Of a DNA stretch of 64,000 nucleotides, positions 7,544-16,197 are shown one piece after another. The stretch lies in NCBI RefSeq assembly GCF_000688395.1, contig NZ_JIAG01000001.1:248001-312000 (forward strand), read 5' to 3'. Under the pieces are notes generated by a model. The model saw only the letters and a program-made list of their open reading frames with translations. It was not told the DNA's origin and ran no database searches. Origin of the DNA: Haematomicrobium sanguinis DSM 21259. GTDB taxonomy: Bacteria > Actinomycetota > Actinomycetes > Actinomycetales > Micrococcaceae. Position 1 is the first letter of the stretch; each line of letters opens with the position of its first letter. The translations under genes were made by a program, and so were the position numbers.

Positions 7544-8773
7544 TTACGTTTTGGCGTGGAACCGCGCTGGCGGAGTACGCGGCACAAAGTACCAGAGCGC
7601 CGCCGCCCCGATCAGCCCAAAAACCCCGGCGCTGGCAATACCGGCCCCGAGCGACACCGCCGCCGTCACCGCGGAAATCACCGCCGGCCCGGCGAGCGCA
7701 CCCACGTCGGTCTGCAAGCGCCATAGCGCCAAGAACTGCGGGCGCCCAAACGTCGGCGAGTAATCCGCCCCAAACGTCATCACGATCCCAGAACCGAGCC
7801 CGTTGCCGAAGCCAATGATCATGGACACCAGAGCGTACGCCACGAGCCCGGTGGTCAGCGGCAACGCCAAGGTTGCCAGGCCCATAATGAGCAGGCACGG
7901 CACCGCGACAAATAACCGCCCTCGCTTATCCATCGCTCGCCCGGCCGGATAGAACACTGCCATGTCGATGAATCCCACCGCCGCATAAACCAGCGAGATC
8001 GTCGCGTCATCCAACCCCAAGTGGCTCCCCCACAGCGGGATGACCACTTGGCGGCTAGCCCGCACTGCGCCAATCGTCATGATCCCAATGCCAACGGTAA
8101 AGAACACTCTGCGATACCGCCGCGCAATGTCCATCACCGTCACGCGCGCCCGCGGCTCCTGAACGGGCGCCCCGGCTCGCGAGGGATCAACCGAGTTCCG
8201 AATCCTGGTATCCCGATCCAGTTCCGGCAGCGTCAGGGCAAGAAGCGTCGCCGCCCCAATTGCCACCAGTGCCACCACGTACGCGCCGTTGGTTCCCATG
8301 AGCGTGATGACCCCGGCGCCGATCACCGGCCCAATGAACACTCCAATCCTGAGTACGCCGCCCAGGGTCGATAGCGCCCGCGCCCGGAAGTGAAAAGGCA
8401 CCGCCTCGGTCAGGTAACTTTGCCGCGCCAGATTGAACACCGAATTGCTCATGCCCACCATCACCATGGCAGCAATGAATGTCCAGAGCCCCCCGGTAAA
8501 GAGCGCCAGCGCCATTGCCAACGTGGACCAGCCGGCCGCCGCCACAATCGCCCACTTTTCGCCAAACTTGCTCGTCACCGCGGACGCCGGAATGTTGGTC
8601 ACGAGCGAGGCCACCGCAATAAACGTACTCATCAGCGCCGCCAACGCGACGGACGCACCGTGTTGTTGCGCCGAAATCACAATGACCGGCAGAATCGCCC
8701 CGTAACCAATCCCAAAGAGCAGGGACGGCCCGTACGCGGGAATCAGGATCTTGCGGAAGGAAAACTCGCTCAT
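7544..8773 (-). CDS. MFS transporter
   Basis: 409-residue major-facilitator protein with about 12 hydrophobic segments. It has a central cytoplasmic loop around residues 185-215 rich in Arg/Asp, and the MFS motif A-like turn in loop 8-9 (GRAMDKRGRLF). ATG at 8773 is chosen because it overlaps the stop of the upstream metallo-beta-lactamase gene (ATGA), giving translational coupling. Substrate is unknown; the pairing with a hydrolase might suggest joint export or detoxification, but this is inference. Confidence 0.85.
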   Translation of the reverse strand: MSEFSFRKILIPAYGPSLLFGIGYGAILPVIVISAQQHGASVALAALMSTFIAVASLVTNIPASAVTSKFGEKWAIVAAAGWSTLAMALALFTGGLWTFIAAMVMVGMSNSVFNLARQSYLTEAVPFHFRARALSTLGGVLRIGVFIGPVIGAGVITLMGTNGAYVVALVAIGAATLLALTLPELDRDTRIRNSVDPSRAGAPVQEPRARVTVMDIARRYRRVFFTVGIGIMTIGAVRASRQVVIPLWGSHLGLDDATISLVYAAVGFIDMAVFYPAGRAMDKRGRLFVAVPCLLIMGLATLALPLTTGLVAYALVSMIIGFGNGLGSGIVMTFGADYSPTFGRPQFLALWRLQTDVGALAGPAVISAVTAAVSLGAGIASAGVFGLIGAAALWYFVPRTPPARFHAKT

Positions 8774-9609
8774 GAAGCGGGTGTCTTGGGCAGCCACGCC
8801 CACTTCGCCAAGGTGCGCAACCGCCGCAACAGCACCCGTGACGCCAGCGGCCCATACGGCAGAATCGGGATCGCCTTGGTGACATCCACCGACGCATCAT
8901 CCATCGCCGTCTTCGTCACCCGCACCGCGGTCCTCATCTTGTTCATCTGCGTGCTGACAAAATCCACCGTCACCGCAGCCCCATGCCCGGGCACAAACGT
9001 CTCATGCAAATCCTCCAGCGCCACAATCTTGCCGAGCACCCGAATCCACTCCGAGGGGAAGGAATCCTCAAAGGACGGGTCGGCACCCTCCTCCACCAGA
9101 TCGCCGGTAAACAGCACCCGCCCCACCGATACCAGGAGATCGCCCTCGGTGTGTCCACGCCCCAAAAACAGCAGATTCGCGGTCACCCCGCCAAGATCAA
9201 TCTCCGCCGGCGCGCCCTCCACGAGCCGATCCGGCACCACAATTTCGGTGTTCTCGCCAACACCCGCGCCCATGCCTGGCTCCGAGGGGGCAACCATGGA
9301 CCGTTGCGATTCGCCCGCCTTCGCCAACGCCTGCGCCGTTACGGCATGCGCCCAAAACTCGCTCACGCCCAGCGCCCGAAAATACGCATTCCCAAAAACA
9401 TGATCGAAATGCGCATGCGTATTGACGACCACAAGCGGCAGCTCGCTCACCTCGCGGACAGCCGCGTAAATCTCCGCCGCCTGCACCGGCCCGCCGCCGG
9501 TATCAATCACCAACGCCCGCTCATCGCCGACCACGAGCCCCACGTTCACCCCAAACGGCTCAAACTTCCGGTACCAGACCCGTTCTTCGACCGCGTTCCA
9601 CTCGCTCAT
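8770..9609 (-). CDS. metallo-beta-lactamase-fold hydrolase
   Basis: 279-residue MBL-fold protein. The metal-binding motif THAHFDH (His65, His67, Asp69, His70) follows the strand VIDTGGG, and later ligands fit LGRGHTEGDL and the C-terminal FVPGHGA. It resembles small actinobacterial hydrolases of the glyoxalase II/beta-lactamase type. The reaction is not identifiable from sequence. GGAGG lies 5 nt before the ATG at 9609, which decides the start. First gene of a two-gene unit with the MFS transporter. Confidence 0.85.
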   Translation of the reverse strand: MSEWNAVEERVWYRKFEPFGVNVGLVVGDERALVIDTGGGPVQAAEIYAAVREVSELPLVVVNTHAHFDHVFGNAYFRALGVSEFWAHAVTAQALAKAGESQRSMVAPSEPGMGAGVGENTEIVVPDRLVEGAPAEIDLGGVTANLLFLGRGHTEGDLLVSVGRVLFTGDLVEEGADPSFEDSFPSEWIRVLGKIVALEDLHETFVPGHGAAVTVDFVSTQMNKMRTAVRVTKTAMDDASVDVTKAIPILPYGPLASRVLLRRLRTLAKWAWLPKTPAS

Positions 9610-9680
9610 ATCAGCCTCCATCGCGCACCCGAGTCTAATTTACCCAGGTTCGCTCGCCTCCCGCGCGTTCGCACCCAAAG

Positions 9681-9702
9681 AATTACGACGGCGATGCTCG
9701 CC
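9681..9702 (+). repeat. dispersed 22-bp element copy (intergenic)
   Basis: ACGACGGCG at 9685-9693 followed by ATG and CTCGCC, preceded by AATT. It lies between two divergent genes, about 65 bp upstream of the oligopeptidase start, where no coding constraint explains the motif. Confidence 0.65.
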
Positions 9703-9767
9703 CTCCTGCTTCGCCTCACCTTCCTCCAGTGGCGGGCATGCGAGCTGACTGGCGATAGATTGAGTGC

Positions 9768-11921
9768 ATGAGCGAAAACGTGCCGGCGCCCCCACGCGCC
9801 AAAAAGGTCCCCACCACCCGCACCCATCACGGTGACACCTTCACCGATAATTACGAGTGGATGCGGGACAAAGACAACCCCGAAGTGATCGAGCACCTCG
9901 AAGCCGAGAACGCCTACACCGATGCCCTCACCGCCAGTTGGGCTCCGCTTCGCGAGGACATCTTCAACGAAATCAAGTCCCGCACCAAGGAGACCGATCT
10001 CTCGGTCCCCTGGCGCAAGGGCGACTGGTGGTACTTCACCCGCAGCACCGAGGGCAAGCAGTACCTCACTCACGCGCGCGTGCCGGCCAGCAACACCGGC
10101 GACGCGCACACCGATTGGACCCCGCCCACCATTGACCCCGAGGTGATGCTCGACGGCGAAGAGCAGCTTCTCGACGAAAACGCTGAGGCAGAGGGCCACA
10201 AGTTTTTCTCCTTGGGCGGGGCAACAGTAAGCGAGGACGGCACCTTATTCGCCTACGCGGCAGACTATGCGGGCGACGAGCGCTACACGATCCGCTTCAA
10301 AAACCTGGAGACCGGAGAGTACCTTGCGGACGTGATTGAGAACGCATTCTGGGCGCCGATCCTGGACCCGAATGGCTCTCGCGTTTTCTACACCACGATG
10401 GATGAGAGCTGGCGTCCGTGGCGGGTGTACTCCCACGTATTCGGGACTCTGCCGGAAGAGGACGAGTTGCTTTATCAAGAGGATGACGTCGCGATGTGGA
10501 CGGGCCCCGCTCTCAGCGACGACGACTCACTGCTCATGATCGGCATCGGGAACTCGGAAGTCTCCGAGACCCGCGTCCTTGACCTGACCGACCCCGATGC
10601 AACGCTCACCACGCTCATTTCCCGCGACGAGGGTCTGCTCTATGAGGCGCAACCGATCAGTGTCGACGGTGTGGACTGCTACCTCATGGTGCACAATCGC
10701 GACGCGATCAACAATATGGTCTCGCTCGTGGTGACCACCGAATTAAGCAAGCCTCTCGACGAGCAGGTGTGGAACGCCGTCGTACCTCATCGCGAGGATG
10801 TGAAGGTGGATGGCCTCACGCTCACCGAATCCCATGCGGCCATTTCGCTACGCCGGGGCACCATCCCGACCGTGGAGTTCATCCCGGTTGAGGGGATCGG
10901 AACCGCGGAGCAACAGCCCGGCGTGGAGCCGGAGTTTGCTGAGTCGCTGTTTACGTTGGCGGTTGCGCGCGCGGATTTCAGCGCGCCGGTGGTGCGGCTG
11001 AGTTTCCAGAGTTACTTCACACCGCCGCAAGTGCTGGACTATTTTCTGGGCAACTCTCAGCTGGTGCTGCGCAAGGAGACCGAGGTGCTCGGCGGCTACC
11101 ACCCCGATCAGTATGTCGCCGAGCAGATGTGGGCGAGAGCGCGAGACGGTGCGAAGATTCCGGTGACGCTCATGCGCTCTACGCGGGTGCGGCCGGGGGC
11201 GAACCCTGGGATTATCTACGGTTATGGCAGCTATGAAATGAGCATGGACCCGTTCTTTTCGGCCGGGCGGCTGAGCCTGCTGGACCGCGGGATCGTGTTT
11301 GTGGTTGCGCATGTGCGCGGCGGCGGCGAAATGGGGCGCGGTTGGTATGAGGATGGGAAGAAGTTGCGCAAGCGCAACTCGTTCACGGACTTTGTCGATG
11401 TGACGGATTTTGTGGCCGAGTCCGGCTGGGTGGATCCTGCTCGCCTCGGTGCTGCCGGCGCGTCGGCGGGCGGTCTGCTGATGGGTGCGGTGGCGAACCT
11501 CGCGCCGGAGAAATATGCGGCCGTGGTGGCGCGGGTGCCGTTTGTGGACGCGCTGACGACGATCCTGGACCCGGACTTGCCGCTTTCGGCGCTGGAGTGG
11601 GAGGAGTGGGGCAACCCGATCGAGGACGCCGAGGCTTATGCGTACATGAAGTCCTACACGCCGTACGAGAATATTCAGGCTGTCGAGTATCCGCGGATTC
11701 TTGCGCTGACCAGTTTGAACGACACGCGCGTGCTGTATGTGGAGCCCGCGAAGTGGGTGGCGCAGTTGCGCGAGGTCACGGTCGGCGATGAGCCGGTGTT
11801 GCTGCGGACCGTCATGGACGGCGGGCACGGCGGGGCGAGCGGCCGCTATGAGAAGTGGCGCGAGTTCGCCTGGGAGTTCGGGTTCCTGGCCGACGCGATT
11901 GGGGCGCGCGAGTTGCGGTGA
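9768..11921 (+). CDS. ptrB: S9 family oligopeptidase B
   Basis: Cytosolic serine peptidase of the prolyl-oligopeptidase family, 717 residues, cleaving short peptides, usually after basic residues. The N-terminal part is a beta-propeller gate (starting DNYEWMRDKDNPEV). The C-terminal alpha/beta hydrolase holds the triad Ser566 (GASAGG), Asp652 (SLNDTRV) and His687 (GGHGG). No signal peptide is seen. A TAGATT hexamer 6 nt before the ATG suggests a leaderless mRNA. The stop codon is the first part of a dyad-rich direct repeat, so the transcript end is unusual. Confidence 0.92.
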   Translation: MSENVPAPPRAKKVPTTRTHHGDTFTDNYEWMRDKDNPEVIEHLEAENAYTDALTASWAPLREDIFNEIKSRTKETDLSVPWRKGDWWYFTRSTEGKQYLTHARVPASNTGDAHTDWTPPTIDPEVMLDGEEQLLDENAEAEGHKFFSLGGATVSEDGTLFAYAADYAGDERYTIRFKNLETGEYLADVIENAFWAPILDPNGSRVFYTTMDESWRPWRVYSHVFGTLPEEDELLYQEDDVAMWTGPALSDDDSLLMIGIGNSEVSETRVLDLTDPDATLTTLISRDEGLLYEAQPISVDGVDCYLMVHNRDAINNMVSLVVTTELSKPLDEQVWNAVVPHREDVKVDGLTLTESHAAISLRRGTIPTVEFIPVEGIGTAEQQPGVEPEFAESLFTLAVARADFSAPVVRLSFQSYFTPPQVLDYFLGNSQLVLRKETEVLGGYHPDQYVAEQMWARARDGAKIPVTLMRSTRVRPGANPGIIYGYGSYEMSMDPFFSAGRLSLLDRGIVFVVAHVRGGGEMGRGWYEDGKKLRKRNSFTDFVDVTDFVAESGWVDPARLGAAGASAGGLLMGAVANLAPEKYAAVVARVPFVDALTTILDPDLPLSALEWEEWGNPIEDAEAYAYMKSYTPYENIQAVEYPRILALTSLNDTRVLYVEPAKWVAQLREVTVGDEPVLLRTVMDGGHGGASGRYEKWREFAWEFGFLADAIGARELR

Positions 11922-11989
11922 CCGTAATCCGCGGATTGTGGTCACCCACGCGTGTGGGTGACCATAATCGAGGGATTGCAGTCACCCCC
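11918..11989. repeat. two 32-bp direct repeats, each a dyad, at the oligopeptidase stop
   Basis: GTGACC-N-TAATC-N3-GGATT-N3-GTCACCC occurs at 11918-11949 and again at 11958-11989, period 40 bp. Each unit is itself roughly palindromic, and the junction GGTCACCCAC/GTGGGTGACC forms another 10-bp-arm palindrome. The first unit begins on the stop codon of the oligopeptidase gene. Confidence 0.75.
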
Positions 11990-12004
11990 ACCGCGACTCA
12001 CGAA

Positions 12005-12035
12005 GAAGGGCCCCGCTCATGGAGCGGGGCCCTTC
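12005..12035. terminator. strong hairpin between convergent genes
   Basis: GAAGGGCCCCGCTC (12005-12018) pairs perfectly with 12022-12035 around a 3-nt loop. On the minus strand it is followed by TTCTTCG, so it probably ends the surface-protease transcript. It can also act on the convergent oligopeptidase transcript. Confidence 0.8.
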
Positions 12036-12077
12036 GACTAGGTGCGAGTGGAGAATCGGTGACTCTCCCCTAGGTTT

Positions 12078-14738
12078 TTAGTGCTGTGCCTTGCGGCGAC
12101 GGATTGCGGTGTATGCCACGGCACCTGCACCGGCAAGCAACAGGGCGGAGCCTGCGAATACCAGCGGCATGGTCATTCCGTTAGCACCGGTGTCGGGGAG
12201 GCCGTCACCGTTGTTATCGCAATTCGGGTCAACCGGGATGGCCTTAGCGGTCGGCTTGCCGTCCGGGCCGATTTCCACAACAACCTCGGTCTCGCAGGTA
12301 GGCTGCGGGCTCGGGCTGGTGGTCGGCTGATCGGTCGGCTTCGGCGACTCGGTCGGAGGAGCGGTCGGCTCTTCGGTCGGCTTCGGGGTCTCGGTCGGAG
12401 CCGGAGCAACGATCTCGATGCCTACGCGGGCCTCAGGAGCGGCAACGCCGTCCACGGTCTGCGATGCCACGATGTCGTAGGTTCCGGCTGCAAGATCCTT
12501 GGCAGGAAGGCTAGCAGTCCACTTGCCGTCCTTGACCTCGAACATTGCGGCAACGCCGCCGTCGAATCCGACGCGTACTTCGCCGTCCACGGACGCGGTG
12601 CCTTCGATCTTGATCGAGGCGGTGCCCTGGTCGTACTTAGCGCCGCCACCGGGGTTGGTGATGGTCACTGGACCCGGCTTGACGAAGAAGGAGCTGGAAA
12701 CCCACTCGGATGCGGCACGGTCGCCCTTGGCGGCCTGGCGTGCCTCGATCTTCTGAGCGTCGTTGGAGAACGGAACGCCGCCCTCAACCTGGTAGCTCCA
12801 CTTGCCGTCTGCATCCACGGTCACCGTCACGGTTCCGTCAATACCTGCGCCCTTGAGCTCAACAGTGGCATCCGGGGTTCCGGTGCCGTAGTAAGCGAGA
12901 ACGCGGCCGAAGGTTTCGCCATCCTTAGGCGAGGTGATGGTCGGCTTGTCCATCGGTGCAGCCTTCACGTCAACGGTGAAGTCGGCAACTGCGGACTTGT
13001 TGAAGCCGTTGATGGCCTGAGCGGTGAAGTTGTACTTGCCCGAGGAGTTCGGAGCCTTGATGGTCCACTGACCGTCAGTCACGGCAACGTACTGATCCTC
13101 AGCACCCGCGGACTTGATGACGACCTTGGTGCCATCTGCCGCATCTGCAACGGCGCCAGTGATGGTGCCGCCCTGAACAACAGTTCCGTTGTTTTCAGGG
13201 GAAACAAGGGTCGGAGCGTTGACGTACAAAGCAACGGTGTATCCGTCGGTGACTGCCAGACCCTCTTCGATCTGGTTGCCAACGGAAATGTCGTACATTG
13301 CGCCCGTTTCTGGGTCTTGGGCTTGCCTGCCGCCAGTCAAAGTACCCACAGCAACCGATCCAGCAATAATGGATCCGCCCGAGTCGCCAGAATCCGAAAT
13401 TGTTTCGCGATTGGCGCCTTCGAACTCAAAGCCGTAGGTGGCACGAATGTCATTCTGATCCGCGGGGTAGTTGTCGCCACCGGTCAGTGCAACACCAACA
13501 CGGTTGACGGTTCCACAGGTCCAGAATGTAGTGCGGCCAGACTTGCAAACTGCATCGCCAACGACCGCGTTACGCACAGAGGTCACCTTGACTGCGTCGG
13601 CAGAAAGGTTTGTTCCGTCGCCCCATTGGGTAACGGCAGCAGGAAGGTCGTAGCTTTCGGGGATGCCGTCGATCACTGCGATATCGGTACCAACATTGCC
13701 GGTGTTATCCCAGTTTTGGAAGTCGACGTTCTCAGCGACAGAATTGCCTGGGCCACCAAACTGGCTGAAGCTGACAGCACCGAAAAGGTAATCGCTACTC
13801 AGATCGCTGCCGAGATTGACACCTGAGTCTCCCTGAAGATCCGCGCGGGGATCACTCAGCGATACATTGTTGTAGGTCCCATCGCTAGTGCAGTGACCTG
13901 CGGTGATTCCCGCCGGCTGTCCATCCTTATTCCAGCCGTTGAACCCCAACGAGCAGAGCCCAATCGAACCAGTGGGCTCTTTGGTCTCGTCCATTATGAT
14001 TCCGTGACCGCCAGGCACATCGTAGCGTGTCTGGGTCAACTCCGGCGCGGTCTCGGTAGATACGTTAGAGAATTTAGAGGTGAATCCGGCTTCCGGTGCT
14101 TCAGCTGAACGAGCCGCCTCATTCGAGTTGGCCTTCTTCGTGATGAAGAAGTTGCCTTGTTGGTCAGTGGTCACCGAGACTAGGCCGTCAATGCCGTTCT
14201 TTGCGGCATATTCGTTGTAGAGCGCGACGACATCGCCTTTATAAGTCTCTTTGACTTCGGCTTTCGCAGGCGCTGGCTTAGTGGTGCCAACATCGCTAGC
14301 CTCGGCCTTCTTCGCCGCGGTGTCCTTGAACTCGAAACCGAGCTTCTTCACGGCAGCCTTCAGCGCTTCACCGGTACCGGAGACGACGACCTTCTTGCTG
14401 TCCACAAGAGCGATGCCCTCGTAGCCCTCGATGGCGGAAAGCTCCTTGACCGCGTCTGCGGCCTTGGTGCCTAGCTCGCCAGCGGCGACGAATTCCTCGA
14501 CGGTCATGCCGAGGTCGCGCTTGATGGCCTCGACCAGAGCCGGGTCATCGATGACGGCACCCTCAGTTGCCGGAGCCTGAGTCGCAGGCGCCTCAGTGGC
14601 AGGTGCAGTTGTTGCGGTGGTTTCCTTATCCGGTGAAGCGTTTGCCGGGACGGCAATGAACGCGCCAGAAAGGGCCAGCGCCGCAGCAGCGCACACAGCG
14701 CTGGAACGCCGGATAAAGGCGTGCGGCTTCTTATTCAT
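12078..14738 (-). CDS. secreted, sortase-anchored trypsin-like (streptogrisin/alpha-lytic type) serine protease
   Basis: 886-residue surface protein. Order: signal peptide (residues 1-34, ending VPANA), Ala/Thr-rich linker, pro-region with repeats reminiscent of the alpha-lytic prodomain (about 60-215), chymotrypsin-fold protease with His282 (ITAGHC), Asp near 352 (DIAVIDG) and Ser453 (GDSGGS), two or three Ig-like domains (about 515-790), a Pro/Thr/Glu wall-spanning segment, and LPDTG (847-851) with membrane helix and RRRK tail for sortase. ATG 14738 gives a typical signal peptide; the frame runs further upstream without coding character. An adhesin-like or nutrient-acquisition protease; its substrate is unknown. 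Confidence 0.92.
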   Translation of the reverse strand: MNKKPHAFIRRSSAVCAAAALALSGAFIAVPANASPDKETTATTAPATEAPATQAPATEGAVIDDPALVEAIKRDLGMTVEEFVAAGELGTKAADAVKELSAIEGYEGIALVDSKKVVVSGTGEALKAAVKKLGFEFKDTAAKKAEASDVGTTKPAPAKAEVKETYKGDVVALYNEYAAKNGIDGLVSVTTDQQGNFFITKKANSNEAARSAEAPEAGFTSKFSNVSTETAPELTQTRYDVPGGHGIIMDETKEPTGSIGLCSLGFNGWNKDGQPAGITAGHCTSDGTYNNVSLSDPRADLQGDSGVNLGSDLSSDYLFGAVSFSQFGGPGNSVAENVDFQNWDNTGNVGTDIAVIDGIPESYDLPAAVTQWGDGTNLSADAVKVTSVRNAVVGDAVCKSGRTTFWTCGTVNRVGVALTGGDNYPADQNDIRATYGFEFEGANRETISDSGDSGGSIIAGSVAVGTLTGGRQAQDPETGAMYDISVGNQIEEGLAVTDGYTVALYVNAPTLVSPENNGTVVQGGTITGAVADAADGTKVVIKSAGAEDQYVAVTDGQWTIKAPNSSGKYNFTAQAINGFNKSAVADFTVDVKAAPMDKPTITSPKDGETFGRVLAYYGTGTPDATVELKGAGIDGTVTVTVDADGKWSYQVEGGVPFSNDAQKIEARQAAKGDRAASEWVSSSFFVKPGPVTITNPGGGAKYDQGTASIKIEGTASVDGEVRVGFDGGVAAMFEVKDGKWTASLPAKDLAAGTYDIVASQTVDGVAAPEARVGIEIVAPAPTETPKPTEEPTAPPTESPKPTDQPTTSPSPQPTCETEVVVEIGPDGKPTAKAIPVDPNCDNNGDGLPDTGANGMTMPLVFAGSALLLAGAGAVAYTAIRRRKAQH

Positions 14739-15178
14739 TAGGTGTACCCCCAAATAAGTACAGGTTGTTGCGCCTTGTCGGGTCCAGGCCCCGTCGCCTC
14801 GCAGTTGGCCAGCGAGTGCCACATGTCACACAGCACTCAGACTTTCCAAAGCTTACAGACTTTTCTCAGGTTCGCCAATGGAAAATTTGAGAGTTCAAGC
14901 GCCGTTAACCTGAAATCGCGTACGACGGCGTTGCTCGCCAAAGCGCGCAAACGCGCCAATCCGCGGGTCAAGAAATCTCAAAACACCTAGTCAGACGCCG
15001 TTACCAGCCAGTTACCTTTCTTTCAGGAAACGTCCAGCTACCACCTGAGTACTTCCTGAGAAAATTTATGCAAGATTTTTTCCCTTCCCGGCTTTTTTGC
15101 CGCTCTCCCACCCTGGTCCCGACCTGGCTCGAGCGAAGCGCCCCTATATATAGGAGTCGCGCAGATAGACTCGACCCT
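14739..15178. other. 440-bp divergent intergenic region
   Basis: No gene seen. It holds the two divergent promoters (for the surface protease and menB) and one dispersed-element copy (14918-14939). It also has an inverted CAGGAA/TTCCTG pair around 15025-15060 and the AT-rich run CTATATATAGGAG (15144-15156) upstream of menB. On the protease side, TGTAC/GTACA half sites flank the AT-rich stretch just before the start codon. Confidence 0.6.
14918..14939 (+). repeat. dispersed 22-bp element copy (intergenic)
   Basis: ACGACGGCG at 14922-14930, then TTG and CTCGCC, preceded by GCGT. It sits in the noncoding region between two divergent genes, so coding bias cannot explain it. Confidence 0.65.
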
Positions 15179-16165
15179 GTGAGCAACAATCCGCACAGCA
15201 CCCCGAACCCCGTCCCCGCCACCGTTTCCGACACATTCGACCCGGAGCGCTGGCGCACTGTCGAGGGCTTTGCGGATCTCACCGACATCACCTACCACCG
15301 GCAGGTGGACCGAAAGAAGCACGACGGCGTTAACTCACCTTCCGAGCGCGACTTGCCTACCGTACGGATCGCCTTCAATCGCCCCGAGGTGCGTAACGCG
15401 TTCCGTCCCCACACCGTGGATGAGCTGTACCGGGTGCTTGACCACGCCCGCATGACACCGGATGTCGCCACCGTGCTATTGACCGGCAACGGCCCAAGCC
15501 CCAAGGACGGCGGTTACGCGTTCTGCTCCGGCGGCGATCAGCGCATCCGCGGTCGTGACGGCTACAAATACGCCGACGGGGAAACCAAGGATTCGATCGA
15601 CCCGGCCCGCGCCGGACGGCTGCACATCTTGGAGGTGCAGCGCCTCATCCGCACCATGCCCAAGGTCGTCATTGCGGTCGTGAACGGCTGGGCGGCCGGA
15701 GGCGGTCACAGCCTGCACGTAGTTTGCGATCTCACCATCGCCTCGAAGGAGCACGGCAAGTTCAAGCAGACCGACGCCACCGTCGGTAGCTTCGACGCGG
15801 GCTACGGCTCAGCACTTTTGGCCCGCCAAACCGGGCAAAAGTTTGCGCGGGAAATCTTCTTCTTGGCCCGCGAATACTCCGCCGAGGACATGGTGCGCAT
15901 GGGCGCCGTCAATGAGGCCGTCCCCCATGGCGACCTGGAAAACACCGCACTGGACTACGCGGCCGACATTGCCCGCCAGTCCCCGCAAGCGATTCGGATG
16001 CTCAAGTTTGCCTTCAATCTCCCCGATGACGGCATTGCAGGCCAACAGGTCTTCGCCGGGGAAGCCACCCGCCTGGCATACATGACCGATGAAGCCGTCG
16101 AGGGCAAGGAAGCATTCTTGCAAAAGCGCGATCCGGACTGGTCCCGCTTCCCCTATTACTTCTAA
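15179..16165 (+). CDS. menB: 1,4-dihydroxy-2-naphthoyl-CoA synthase (MenB)
   Basis: Crotonase-fold cyclase of menaquinone synthesis, 328 residues. Highly conserved blocks are TDITYHRQVD, RPEVRNAFRPHTVDELYRVL, FCSGGDQRIRGRDGY, NGWAAGGGHSLHVVCDLT, FKQTDATVGSFDAGYGSA and a C-terminus ending YYF. Compared with the M. tuberculosis protein (from memory), there are about 14 extra residues (RKKHDGVNSPSERDLP) after the ITYHR block, exactly where a dispersed-element copy lies. GTG 15179 is chosen; a TAGACT -10 ends 7 nt before it, so it is probably leaderless. menE and menA follow on the same strand. Confidence 0.95.
   Translation: MSNNPHSTPNPVPATVSDTFDPERWRTVEGFADLTDITYHRQVDRKKHDGVNSPSERDLPTVRIAFNRPEVRNAFRPHTVDELYRVLDHARMTPDVATVLLTGNGPSPKDGGYAFCSGGDQRIRGRDGYKYADGETKDSIDPARAGRLHILEVQRLIRTMPKVVIAVVNGWAAGGGHSLHVVCDLTIASKEHGKFKQTDATVGSFDAGYGSALLARQTGQKFAREIFFLAREYSAEDMVRMGAVNEAVPHGDLENTALDYAADIARQSPQAIRMLKFAFNLPDDGIAGQQVFAGEATRLAYMTDEAVEGKEAFLQKRDPDWSRFPYYF
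15317..15339 (+). repeat. dispersed 22-bp element copy inside menB
   Basis: AAGCACGACGGCG (15317-15329), then TTAA and CTCACC. In frame it encodes KHDGVNSP, which falls within a segment lacking a counterpart in the shorter MenB of M. tuberculosis. This is the best evidence that the element can insert into reading frames. Confidence 0.7.
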
Positions 16166-16197
16166 CCTGTCGACCATCTAAGGAAGCAGGATCCAAG

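Noticed and set aside
10848-11945. Long open frame opposite the oligopeptidase gene.
   Set aside because: Composition (Arg/His-rich) and lack of motifs mark it as a shadow of ptrB codon bias.
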